Assembly (NCBI GenBank): GCA_029851415.1
Contig: CM056744.1
Coordinates: 119,568,838-119,632,837 of the forward strand
Direction of reading: 5' to 3'
Length of the DNA stretch: 64,000 nucleotides
Origin: Eretmocerus hayati
Lineage: Eukaryota > Arthropoda > Insecta > Hymenoptera > Aphelinidae
The translations under genes and the position numbers were made by a program. The notes beneath the pieces were generated by a model. That model had not been told where the DNA came from. It saw only the letters and a list, made by a program, of their open reading frames with translations, and made no database searches. This document shows positions 47,053-58,877 of this stretch, piece after piece. Numbering within the stretch: position 1 is the stretch's first letter; each line of letters begins with the position of its first letter.

Positions 47053-48116
47053 GTTGAAGAATATTTACCATTTTTCATGAATTCTATTTCTGATTGCGTT
47101 ACTCTTGAAGGAAATGCTCCCTCACATTTGCCAGAGATCCGCTTTTGTAATATTTCGTTTCAACTGATTTCTACTCAATAAGTATCACCAATGCAAATGG
47201 AATATTCGAATCTCTGTATTTTGCATGACGGAAAAAAACATGGATCGTGTTATGGTCCATTTCAGAAAATCAGGAGGCGATCTGGAAAATGAGCTTTCAA
47301 AGGGCTCAATAATTATGTACAAATGAGAGTTACATCTTTAGATACACAAAAAGTTTAGATGAGGCAACAGTTCTGATCACCGGTTCTGAATGTTTTACAA
47401 AAAATATCCAGTGATAGATAGTGATACTATAGATAGACAGTGTATATGTCCTATCTCAGCAAGTATTCTATCACCTTTGTGACATTTCATGATGATTCCG
47501 GTCTTGCATGTCACACAAAAATCAGTAGGCGCTCATGGATTCAGGATTCAACTTGCTAGAAAGACGGGCAGTTTGATTCGATAGTTGAGCTATTATAGTA
47601 CAGAGATGGTGGATTATGATGGTCTTTGGGGAGAGACGAAAAGAAGTGGGAGAATCCATTAGAGCTTACAAAACTTCTCAACTCCAAGACTATCTTCTGA
47701 TTTACTCACATCTCTTATATGAAGTGTGCGAGACTTTATTTTTTACACGGAATTTCCACCCTTACTTGCAGCTTGGCAAAAAGGCACACAGTACGCGGAG
47801 AAAAGTCTGGATTGCACATCTTTATTGAAATTCCGACCCTCACCTTCGGCTTGAGACGGAAGAGTTCAGACAAGATGCGTCGATAACTTTCCTTTCGATG
47901 AGAATTGAAGCCTATGATTATTTTATTATATTTCATCAGTTGGATATGAATTACCTATTCCAATGATGAGCAGTTTCACGTGGAATAAATGGTCTATAAA
48001 ACATCATGTTCCGGATCTTCTGCGCATGATTTTTTACATATTCTGTACCTCAAAACACGATGAAAACCCCGACCGGTGCACAGACAGCCGATAGCAGCTA
48101 TTTTTAGATGCTTTTA
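47053..48116. other. Intergenic, nothing recognised
   Basis: Short frames only. A weak direct similarity exists between about 47750-47780 and 47825-47860 (GGAATTTCCACCCTTACTTG versus GAAATTCCGACCCTCACCTT). No gene or RNA recognised. Confidence 0.35.
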
Positions 48117-49446
48117 GGCCGGGGCCCCGAGAAGTTTTTTTGCGCAACTACTGAGCATATTGATATGACTTTTGATTTTTTTTCGATGGGAAAGCGCTGA
48201 CTTTTTCACACTAAAACAGCTGTGATTCGGCAACGGAACAAGGCATCGACACCCGAATGGGCGCATTTGATAGCTGAGACAAAAACCTATCAAAATATAT
48301 GACTTGAAATTTTTCTGGGGGTAGTTGGGCTCATGTATGGAGGATTCCGTGAGAATCACCTTTCAATTTGTTTTTCTTGAAACCCAATCCAGATGAGAGA
48401 TTTGAAAACTATCTTCGACGGATAAATTGATGCTCTCCCCAAAAAAGAATGTTTTGAAGAGTTCAAAGCGCGAAGGAATTGATACCTCCTGTAATCGGTA
48501 TCTCGTTTTCAAGGGAACACAAAGGCTGGAGGAAATCCCGGAACTCGCGTCAGGATTTCACTTCGAGAATTTGGGAACGATGAGTCCGATCATTGGGTAT
48601 AGGTAAGTGGGACTCAGGGAACTCAATATCATTGTTCTCTTTCTCAGTTCAGAACTCCGCTTCTAGAGCACCAAAATTAACTCAGCCAGTAGTCATTTTT
48701 GAAGAAATTTTAGGGGTTATCGATTGCACGAGATCTGATTTTCGTCAAATCACGCACATGCGCAGAAAACTGTCACGATCTGAAGGGTCGAAAAATCAAA
48801 TCGGGAAAAATTGCTTAAAACTCACTCGGGACAGCAAAATACTCTTTAAAACACTTTTTCCGGGGAGAGAATCAAATTTTACGTCAAGTGTGGTGTTTTC
48901 AAAATTGTCTAAAGATGGTTTTTCTTGAGGAAAAAACTAAAAGGTGATTTTCACGGAATCCCCCTTATATTAGCCCAGTTACCTTTGAAAAAAATTGCAA
49001 GACTTGTTCTAATAGGTGTTCCCGATTCCCGAATGACCGTTTTCCCGTATAGCATTTTTCCTGAATAGCCCTTTTCCCGGGAAAATGAAGGTATCTGCAA
49101 GGATCAAGTCCAATGGGCCTCCTGTCCCGAGATACAGCTATGGAGGTTAGCATTGTTAGTATATCTGTATATATGTCTTTCTAACATGGGCCTATATGGA
49201 CAATAATGTCAATCTCCATAGCTGTGTCTTGGGATAGGAGGCCGATTGGATTCAACCCTTGGAGATACCTTCATTTTTCACCGAAATGAGATGATTATCA
49301 GAGTTTCATCAAGTTCGATGTTCCGCAGATCTGAAGCTCTCCTCGTTAGTGTGAAACAGTCAGCACTTTTCTAATCGAAAAAAATCAAAAATTGAATTAG
49401 TATGCTCAGTTGATGCGTAAAAAATATTTTTGGGGATCCGGCGATC
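48117..49446. mobile_element. Large diverged foldback element between the protease homologs
   Basis: 48117-48235 pairs with the reverse complement of about 49335-49446: ACTGAGCATATTGATATGAC with GAATTAGTATGCTCAGTTGA, and GCTGACTTTTTCACACTAAA with TAGTGTGAAACAGTCAGCAC. A second, inner inverted pair lies at 49083-49160 and 49205-49283 (CTCCATAGCTGTGTCTTGGG with CCCGAGATACAGCTATGGAG). The arms are diverged, so it is older than the 28.1 kb palindrome. No coding content recognised. Confidence 0.65.
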
Positions 49447-49676
49447 GGTTTTTTATCACATTTTGCAGAAGATCCGGCACATGGTGTTTTAGTTGACCAT
49501 TTATTTCACGCTCTAATACGTTAACTCAGCTTTGTCATAAATGATCTGCAACGAGAGGGTGTACTTCTATATGGCTACAAAATATATTCTCCAGAGAATC
49601 TGTAACACATAGCTGCACTGTATCATGGGGTTTATTCGTGTGTTCTGCACAATAAATGCGTTTCGCCTCGGCACAT

Positions 49677-50966
49677 TCAAATAACAATCATATCGGGCAT
49701 ATCTTGATTCAAAATAGTCTCACGTATCCAGCGTACGTGAACTGAAATTTTTGTGAACAGTAGAATTGTATTATTACTGCATTTAGCTGGAGAGCTCAGA
49801 ATTCCTACGACTTCGTTTTCGTACATGAGAGGATCGCCAATATTACCCTGTAAAATTGAAATTGATGAGTTATAATCACTCAAAGAGCTATGAATTCTCA
49901 GCTACAATTTTCATCGGATTTTGAGTTATAAGGGCGGTTTACTCCTGGAATATTCTTGTTTTGTTAGCTTCAGTTCACACATATCAAAGATGAACATTTC
50001 AACTGTAACTGGGTATAATGGATTATTATCAGGGTCTTGGAACTCACGCAGTAGTTGCCTGGGAAATGAGTGTATTGCGAGCACAAACTATCATAGGTGA
50101 TGTTGTAAACTCCAAGCTGTTCACAGTCAGTGTTCGAAATGATCTTGGTATGCAGTGTCTTGAAATGGCTTTGCTCCAGATTTGTAGGAGACTCAATTGA
50201 TCTACTTTTCTCGTAACCAGATACCAATGCCCATTTATCTTCGTGATCATTGACCCCATCTGGCAAATGAGCCACCCCAAAAGATTCATTGTCGGCTAGA
50301 TCGAAGCTTCCTGACAGCTAGAGAAGAGTTAAAATATATTTCTAATGTTTTCATTTCTTACATTCACTAGGTCCACCAAATCAAGAACTACATCGTAAGG
50401 AAATTTAATTATGAAATAATGTTCTATGTTTTTAAGCACATCTTCAAAAGACTTGATACGCAAAAAAGACACGATACAATTTGAATGGATACAATGGTTA
50501 CTCCGTCAAGCCCACCCCATGCTCAAAGTATACCACTCCCTAGATCCCTTACGTACCTTCAGCAGAGCAAAGTCATGCGCATGCGCATTGGGTTGATAAT
50601 CACCATGACGGACGATTCGGATGACCTTTCTGAATAGCCGCCTATCGTGATGGAGCTTATCCGGGGGTGGCACTACATCACCACCCGCCCTGACAACCAG
50701 TTGATGAGGTTCGAGACCGTAAACGCAACTTGCTGCCGTTAAAACGGAACGCCGCTGAATTATCACTCCACCGCACTCCGAGATGTGATTGGCTCCTGTT
50801 AGATCATTCTGTTGATGGCTCAAATTGGCTTTGTTGAAGGTGGAGGTGTTTATGGTAAGCTCTCGAAGAATGAAAATTTCTACATGGTAGAGGAGTGCTT
50901 GAGGTTCTGATGTGTACAGGTCCGACTGGAAGATGTGCGACGCACGTGGCGGTCTTCTCGCTGATA
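49677..50966 (-). CDS. S1 serine protease homolog 2, His and Ser lost (5' exon not found)
   Basis: Minus-strand exons 50966-50557, 50317-50048 and 49847-49677 give 282 residues ending at TGA. Intron positions and phases match protease homolog 1, so the two are paralogs. The sequence runs HIFQSDLYTSEPQALLYHVEI where RIFNGKYDEAHDNRYYVALL stands in homolog 1, so the activation Arg is gone. Then come ECGGVIIQ, LTAASCVYG (catalytic His replaced by Ser), HDFALLK (Asp kept), and YCGNIGDPLMY, where GDSGGP has become GNIGDP. One residue before this motif also seems deleted. Catalysis is therefore impossible. A signal-peptide exon, expected upstream of 50967 and ending in phase 1, was not identified. 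An insert of ~25 residues precedes ECGG. The gene is convergent with homolog 1. It could be a decaying gene, but no frame break is seen. Confidence 0.8.
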
Positions 50967-51577
50967 CTAAAATCGATCGATGAGATGTTATTTTTTGGTC
51001 TTGAAACTTTTCGAAGATTTTGTTTAATGAGAGAAATGCGGAGAGATTGATTAGAATGTACGATTCTAGGATCTTCTAAGGAATGTCAATATTTCGAAGG
51101 CTGTCTCCAATAGGAGTGAATGTTATAGGGTTTGATGTGAATGTAATGGAATACAAAGTTTTTTGAAGAACCGACTCTCGTTGTGCCCATCGTAATTTGG
51201 ATTCTGCAATAATTCTGCAGTGCCTCCAAGACTGAACTTGAACAAAGAGAAACGTGGGAGAACGGATTAAATTCTTTCAGATGTTTCTCAAGGCTTCAAT
51301 TTGAAAAAATTGCGCATTAAATTCATCTTGGTTTTCAAAGAAGATCGTATGAACTGCCGAGTCACTATCTTTCGTATTAATTTCAGAAATACTCGAATGC
51401 ACACTTCTGATGCAGTCGTTTAGTTTGATTATGTTATCTTGACGTACATCTTTGCTTATTCCCTTATATGGGTAAAATTCGTCGAAATTCATGATAAAAT
51501 TACTGTTAGTAAAATTTGCAAGTAAATGTTCATGTTTGACCTTTATTTTATAACCTTATCAGTAGATGAATAGATCA
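50967..51577. other. Expected 5' region of protease homolog 2, exon not located
   Basis: A short signal-peptide exon should lie here or further right on the minus strand. Candidate ATGs (such as near 51193 and 51490, minus strand) are not followed by a hydrophobic stretch. No other gene recognised. Confidence 0.3.
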
Positions 51578-51971
51578 TTAAGGCGATGCGGTCACCGTGC
51601 ACGCTGAAAGTTATCCGCACTTTTATCCAATTCTTTTGCGACTTGGGTTAAACGACGAGAAGACGAATACTTATTATCATCTAACTTGAGTTCGTCTCCT
51701 CGTCGTTTAGCCCAAATCGCAAAAGAATTGGATAAAAGTGAGAATTACAAAGTACCTATATTGTAGGTTAGGAGGTGCCTGCGCTCGAGTTATTCGCACT
51801 TTTTTCAAATTCTCTTGCGATTTGAGCTAAACGATGAGAATACGAACTCAAGTTAGATGATAATAAGTATTCGTCTTCTCCTCGTTTTGTCCAAATCGCA
51901 AGAATATCGGAGAAAAGTGCGAATAACTTTCATTTCAGCGTGCATGGTGCACGGTGACCGCATCGCCTTAA
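51578..51971. mobile_element. TTAA-flanked MITE, third copy
   Basis: TTAAGGCGATGCGGTCACCG at the left and CGGTGACCGCATCGCCTTAA at the right, so both TTAA sites are intact. It is the same terminal family as 33170-33944 but with a different interior. That interior has inverted blocks around CCAATTCTTTTGCGACTTGG and CAAATCGCAAAAGAATTGG, and CATCTAACTTGAGTTCGT with ACGAACTCAAGTTAGATG. Confidence 0.88.
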
Positions 51972-54600
51972 GAATAATTTCTTTCAAACTCTTGAATCAG
52001 AATGAAAGCTTGGGGGAAATTCGTAGAATACCATCGGGGATCAATTATAACTTGGGTGTAATGATAGATATGAACTGCATATTTACCGCTGGTACCACTG
52101 AAAAATCCGGTGATGACAAAGAGCATCGGAAAAATCTTCAAATTACCCATTTTCTGCTGACATGCAGTAAGGCTAATCTGCAAATAAGGCCAAAAAATTG
52201 CAGATCTATGAGTGATCTGTATTCTAACTAATCATTTACCTCAAGTCACTTTTTTCACTATAGAAATCGACGGTCGCTCAAAATATCAGTGTTGATATCA
52301 GCAGACAAATGAGATCTCTCAGCTGCCAGGAGTTAATTTGCAGAACTGCCATAACTAATGCATCTTAATGAACAAAATCTGGATTTGTTTTCGAAGTACG
52401 TACATGACCCCCTTTCTTTGCTCACCACGTTCACGAATGAGTAATGAACGTATTCAAGATGATGAGTAAGCGTCTCAAAACAAAAAATGTTTTCCACCGA
52501 ATAAAAGTTTTGATAAACGATTTGATTTGCGTCAGTATTTATGCATGTTCGCAAAGTGTACTTTGAGGAATACAATGAAAATTTTGCACTTTTCTCCCAA
52601 ATTAATCTCTTGTTCTTCGTATTTGCTATTTGAAAAAGTATTTTCGCACTGCCTTCCATGCTTCTTCAATTCTAATTAATTGATTTGGACCATTCTAAAA
52701 CTCGTGATATTTAGTCTAATGCCTAAATTCTCAAGATCTTTTCAAACGTATCAAGAGTTTTGTGGACTATTCTAATTGACAAGGATGTGAAAAATAAAAT
52801 CGACGTCTCGTGAGAGTTTCCCCGACCCTCAATTTTCTTCTCAATCAATAACACTCTGCAAAATTCTGTACAATAAGTCATGGAACTCACTTCTTTAATT
52901 ACATCGAGTTCTCGATCATCGTTCGACATGATCAAATTGCTCATTCAGAAATTCATAGGAATCAAATTCCAAACATCTACGGAAAGTGGGTTAATGTTGA
53001 ATTTCACATAATCCTGGAGGCCTCTCCGCTGTTAATGTAACGAGTTGCACCTGCAACTATTTTCATTTACCGCATCAAGAGATCAAATCTCGACTCTCTC
53101 GTGTAGATACCCATACATATTGCCAATTATCTACAAACTGAGATGCTTGCATGAGCTCTTGATAATGATCTTTACGCATCGAATCAAATATTTTCAGATT
53201 TCTCGCTTGAACAGAGAGTCTGCAACATGGTTGACTCACATTCAAACGCAAACCTGAATGTATTGACATCATTTTGATGCAATTATTCGGTCGTTCTCTG
53301 CCTTCTAGCTTGGCTTGATTTCACTCATCTATGTTTCATATCGGTTGTAGTTTCTTGTATTACAAGCTCATAAAATTGTTTGAAAAGCTCATGTGAGTAC
53401 ACTTTGGCTCGTGAATATGGAGTAAGACGATACGGTAAGGATCGAATTAGATCTGTGAAACGGTAAGCGGCTGAAATTCCTGTAATTACGCAGCTTTCCT
53501 AACACACATGTGTATATTTTTCATAATCTTCCATCTGACTCGTCATCTTATGAATTATTCAAATTTCGCAACGAATTAGTTGATATTGTACTTTTTTGTT
53601 TCTGACGTACACTCTTTTCGAGTTTTTACGTGTTTCCTCTGCCACCATAGCGTGGAGGCTACCGTCAAATCGGGTAATGTTAGCACACTAAGTGCAACTT
53701 ATTTACACCCCTGAAAAATGACTTCCAAAGCTGCGTCTGGCAAGGTAAATAACTCTATCGCTCTGAAACCTGTTCTCCCCATTTGGGGCGCGTATGAACA
53801 ATAATTTGAGCCACCATAAATCTTGCATAAATAATTGTGGCTGTTTATTGGAGCTTTTTCCAAGTGCTTGATTTAGCAGTGATACGCGATTGGTCCAATT
53901 ACTGTACCTGGCAAGAACTGTTCCATTACGGGCGAATAACGCTACATTTCGACCCCATTTATCACCATATTGAAGAAACCATCGTCACATTAGAGTATTC
54001 ACAGCATTTGGAATTTTAATGAATGAAAAACAGGGGAAAAAACACTATAAAAGTGCACCAACGTTACCCCACTTTAGGCAAAAAGCATTGGGTATAGGGT
54101 AAGTTTGGTAAACCTTTGCATGATAGCTTTTTTTGGACTCATTTGGAATCTAGTAATGGTCTATGACATTATAAAATCTTCCTTGCCGGAGAGACCAAGA
54201 AACAAATTAATTTAAAAGTACCGAAAACGTACCAAATTTCCCAATTCGGTGGTATTGTTCTGATTTGATTATTGAAGATAACATTCCTCTGTCAGGCAAG
54301 TGTGATTTTTCGAGCGGGCTCTGCCCGAGAATTGCTACAAGAATTGGAGCACCACCGTGGCTGCATTTTCTGTAGGCCTATGTTTGTGGCCTTGATTGGA
54401 TTTGACAAGAGTCATCGGCTCTTAATTCTTTGTCGGACATTCGGTTCCTTCATAGACTCTTATAGACTGCAAATGACAATCTTAGCGAAATTCAGTGCTC
54501 GACACGGCTGCGGAAGGACGCTACCAAGAGTTATCAAAGCATTTCATAATTCCTTTGTCAGAACGCTAAAGGATTCGCGCTCTCGGTTGAATTACTCGGA
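51972..54600. other. Long intergenic stretch, no gene recognised
   Basis: Reading frames are short (60-124 codons), mutually inconsistent between strands, and carry no motif. CTACCGTCAAATCGGGTAAT near 53670 and CCAACGTTACCCCACTTTAG near 54060 loosely resemble inverted ends of an old MITE, but pairing is not good enough to call. Confidence 0.35.
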
Positions 54601-54617
54601 TGAAAAAATCTTGAGTG

Positions 54618-54735
54618 TTGAATTGATCGGGATTCGAACCCACGCCCCTTCGAGCGCATCATTACTGTACAGCTACTGTGTGATTAAATTATGTAGTAGG
54701 TCAAGTGTATCAATTAAGTATCTCACGGCACTATA
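54618..54735 (-). repeat. Possible tRNA-derived SINE fragment
   Basis: On the minus strand GTGGGTTCGAATCCCGATC is a strong B-box. An A-box-like TAGTGCCGTGAGATA lies about 80 bases upstream, a spacing like a long-variable-arm tRNA. Acceptor pairing is not convincing. Confidence 0.35.
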
Positions 54736-57106
54736 GTGATCCTTTAGCAGAGAATGATTCCCATGGCTTTTCCACGATTCGAAGATTGAGCCTCTAGATT
54801 TTGAACTGTAGCATGATATAGTCCGGTCCGCACGAACCTTTTTGTTTGTCCGTTGTACAGAATTTCAAACCGAGCCCACCGATAGGAATCATTGTCAAGA
54901 AACTCCCATCTTTCTCTCATTCCCATTATCCTATTTTAAGATTATAATAGGTGAGGCAGTTGAGGTGAGTATTTTTGGGCCAGTATTTTTCGAGATACAG
55001 CTGTCCGCAACGGAAAAATAGAAAGGTCTACGCGGACTGGACTATGGCAATTTTTCTCTATAAGACAGCAACAAAGTGACGATAGTGAGTCATTTGGACT
55101 CCCAATGTTGAGTAAGATGAGTACGTAAGTTCATGATCGTCAAAAGTCATGAAAACGGAATTCATTTTTTAGATATCCCTGAATAAATGTCATAGCCCTC
55201 GCTGGATCGTATCGAGACTGTCAACCGAAGTTGGATTGCGACTGAATTCTTTCTGATGCTCATTTATTCCCATTGGAGATGGCCAAATATTACTTCCGTC
55301 ACACGAATCCATCGCAAAATCCTCTAGGATTCGGAAAATGGCCACGAACCTCATCGCTGTACAATTTATTACATTCCCTCGATTTCGGCTTCGTACAAAA
55401 TGAAGCTTTGGCCTCGAATGCCTATCTGAAATTGAGGACATTGAGTACTGGTGTGAAACAGGGAACAAACATCAGAATTATTAGAAAGTCGAAGACTTTT
55501 CAATTTTCATCTTCACTCCTGAAAATAAAACCTTCAGGGTTATAATTTGTGAGCGAAAGTGATTCCTAAACATTGAATAAATTTATTGAAGATTCCTCCA
55601 ATTTCTCGGATGCTTTCTTTGCATGTTAGCCCTAAAATATTGGAATTAGCGTTATTTCAGTGTACAAAAATCTGCAGTGAAGGAATTAGCAATACTTGAT
55701 TGAACCTGGTTAACCATAACCATTTTCATTAGTTAGTATTCTGCTATCTGATCACAGAAATTTTCGTGGACAGGTGCAACAAACTCAAAGCAGTAGCAAC
55801 TTGTCGTCAGTAGCCTGCTGCCGGTCGACAAGTCTGATATAATTCCCGGTGATTTTGTCAGGTTCAGCTGATCACTTGACAAAGTTCAACAAAAGAATAC
55901 ATAGCCCTCGTATTGATTCTTTATCGTCCGGGTCACATCACATCTCAGCTTGTATTTCCCTTTCTTCTCAGAACACCCAAAATAATCGGTCAAAATTCTG
56001 ATGGTACAGTTACGCACGGTCAAATCCTACATACTTCACGTTATCATCCTGGGAGTAGCTTTCAGCAGGAGCGGCAAACTCAAATCTTCCCTCAAAACAG
56101 GCATCTATTTAACAGTATTATACATGTGACGGTATAATATAAAGTCAGATTCCCGGGGATGAGAAACTTTCACCAGTACGGGTATACACAATTTTGTTCC
56201 GTTTTGTCGAGTGTTGGGGCGCCCGGGGCTTCGACCGCACTCAGGATCATACTCCACAGCTTGAGCCGTTAAACGCCGCGACGCTGCATGAGCCAGTATA
56301 GACCGACGCCCGCATAAATCAACTCAGAGATTACGCCGCCACCGTCATCAGGACACCAGTGCAGTTTTGCTCGTCATGATCTGCCTGGTCATATCGTACT
56401 CTTGCCTTTCCTCTGCTGGGATACATAAGAAGGAATTACCCCCGCAGCTTTTGTTTCACGACACGACACAACGGCCGCAAACTACCACCGATTACATCTT
56501 TTGACCGCTTGGGCGCATTAGCAAAAAATGCGGAAAACGGTGAATCACTTGCCTGCACCTTGGCTTGCCAAGTTGCTCGAAAATCTGCCAAAAGATGAGG
56601 AGAATTTCGTTCAGTAAATTATTATTGATCTTAACTCCCTATATCTTATCATGCATAACTTGATTTTAAGTATCATGTAGGTTGGAGGACATCGTGATGA
56701 ATACTTGAGTTAGATAAGGGGCTTTGGAATTTGATCAAGATTCACTGTACTTGATATTTACTCATTTTGAGCTCGATCAGAAATCGCGCAGACAGGATTT
56801 ACATTCAGAAGATAACACATTTTTGAGACAGTTTGGGAGATCGATGAAGTTCACTGGACTGATCAGTTGTCTCACGCTAAAGGTGAAAAAATATCTGAGT
56901 CCATCAAAATTCTCAATGTAAGTATGAGCTTGCAAGCTGATCGACCAATAGAATTGATTACACTTGGCAAACGTGCTTGCAGCCTGTAGTTACTCTCTCA
57001 TCAGTGAATCAATGACTGAATAACAATGAAGACACCCAAAATTCTAACAAAAGTTATGCTCCGATTTTGAGAAAATTGAGACATGTTAACAAATATATAT
57101 GAAACT
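54736..57106. other. Intergenic, nothing recognised
   Basis: It holds a GC-richer island at about 56210-56520 (many CCGC/GCGC words) in otherwise AT-rich sequence. That could be a promoter or exon of an unrecognised gene, but no frame or splice structure supports it. Confidence 0.35.
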
Positions 57107-58037
57107 GTCTCGCTACACGGGGACAATTATCGTACGTGGTCGATAGATTTGCGTACACGAACACCCCCAGATTTCTACGGCCGAGAGCGTTTTCGTTCGC
57201 ATACAGAAGAGGACATTTCCGATAGCCCCGGGATCACTATTAGCGTAGGCGAAACGAAACTCTGGCACGAAACTACCTATAACCCCGTACGATAACGGAA
57301 GAAACTACCGGGACTCGCGTTTGGAACCAATTTGAGGATATTTGCGTACGTAGCACTTTTCGCGTTTCAAAGTCGTTCGGCTCACGCCCGCGTACGATGA
57401 CCAATGGATGAGTATTCGCGCACGCTAACTGTGCAGATTCGCGTATCGCACTCGTTCTTCTAGAATCGCGTATGGCGACCAATCGGTGGACTTCCGCGTA
57501 CGCTAATTGAGACGTGCAAATTCGTGTATGCGAATCAGCGTAAGCGTATCCGAATCGTTAGTTTAGCGCACGCGAAAGTCCACCCATTGGTTGGCATACG
57601 CGATTCCAGAAGAACAAGTGCGACACGCAAACTCGCGTCCGCGAATCTGCATGTTTGGTCAGTGTACGCGGAAGTCCACCGATTGGTTGCCATACGTGAT
57701 CATAGAAGAACGAACGAATGCGATACGTCAACGCACGTACGCAAATCTGCATGTCTTGGTTAGCGTACGGCAATACCCGCCCATTAGTTATCGAACGCAG
57801 ACGTGACCTGAGCGATTCTGACAAGTGAATCGTGGTATGAGAATACCCTCAAGCTGGTTCTATACGCTAGTCCCGGGTGCCGGAGTTTCGATTTACGTAC
57901 GCTAATAACGACCCTACGGCACTGTGAAACGTCTTGTTCGGTGCGCGAATGAAAACGCTCTCTCCCAAATTCTCTGGGGGAATTCACATATGTGAATCCA
58001 TCGATCGTATACGATAATTAGCTCCGCGTAGCCAGAC
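57107..58037. mobile_element. CpG-rich foldback element
   Basis: The outer ends pair: GTCTCGCTACACGGGGACAA with the complement of TTAGCTCCGCGTAGCCAGAC, then AATTATCGTA on both sides. Further in, GAGAGCGTTTTCGTTCGCAT pairs with GCGCGAATGAAAACGCTCTC. The centre (57320-57780) is a set of degenerate inverted units with CGCGTACGC and GCGCACGC words. Unusually rich in CpG and GTACG compared with its surroundings. Non-coding. Confidence 0.75.
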
Positions 58038-58627
58038 CGTATATAAAATGCAGTTTCTTAATATTTCATTGTCGCTTTTAGTAGGTCAGTTCCTAACATA
58101 TCATTGATGATAGACATCATGTCACAGCCTAGATGTCACTGTATACCCGGTCAATCGATTTTGTTGTATGTCAATTACCGTCGTTCACATTGCTGTCATG
58201 TCAGTTGTTGAATTGTTATACCGTGACAAAAGTGAACTGTTCAGTATAAAAGTATTGAATAATCGTTGTCGCAAACATGAAGTGTCATCTCATGTTCATC
58301 GTAGGAAGAGAAAATATGAATAATTGACTGTCGTTTTGCAAGATAGTTAATCTGGTTTCAATTACTCAACTCTTTCCAAACCGAAATGGGCTCAATTTCC
58401 ATAGCCAAGTGCCATGAATACGACATTTCGCGTTGGTTGTACTGCACTTTGGACATTTTACGAACGATTCCTCAAAAATGACATGATCAATCGTTTAGAA
58501 ACTTGATCATACCATTTATCAATAAGTAAAAATTTCTTCCCTAGATTTCGATGGTTTTATTTTGGTCGGATTTTTTTCTAGAGCCTATTGCGTGGAAATT
58601 CTTCCCTCCACTTCCACGAGCGTAATG
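58038..58627. other. Intergenic, nothing recognised
   Basis: Several CATGTCA/TGACATG-like words around 58100-58200, but no defined repeat or gene. Confidence 0.35.
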
Positions 58628-58630
58628 TTA

Positions 58631-58874
58631 GGGTGATGACAGACAAACCGGCTACGACACTGATCATACGACACGACACCGCCCGACACGATACGGAATT
58701 CATTTCTGCAAGCCCAACCATCGATGGATTGAATTCATTATTACAGTGCCAGTTATTTCGAGAATGAATCAAATTCATCGATGATTAGGTCCTCAGGAAT
58801 GAAGGTAGTGTCATGTTTAGCGGTGTCGTATCGTGAGATTCATGTCATAGCGCGCGGGTTATCTGTCATCGCCC
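58631..58874. mobile_element. PIF/Harbinger-like MITE
   Basis: Ends GGGTGATGACAGACAA and the complement of TTATCTGTCATCGCCC, flanked by TTA on both sides (58628-58630 and 58875-58877). A 3-bp TTA duplication and GGG-starting termini fit PIF/Harbinger (Tourist-type). Inner GACACCGC/GCGGTGTCG words extend the pairing. 244 bp, non-coding. Confidence 0.75.
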
Positions 58875-58877
58875 TTA

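Noticed and set aside
53640..54090. Possible MITE with GGGTAATGTTAGCAC / ACGTTACCCCAC ends
   Set aside because: End pairing is too weak and no target duplication is visible.
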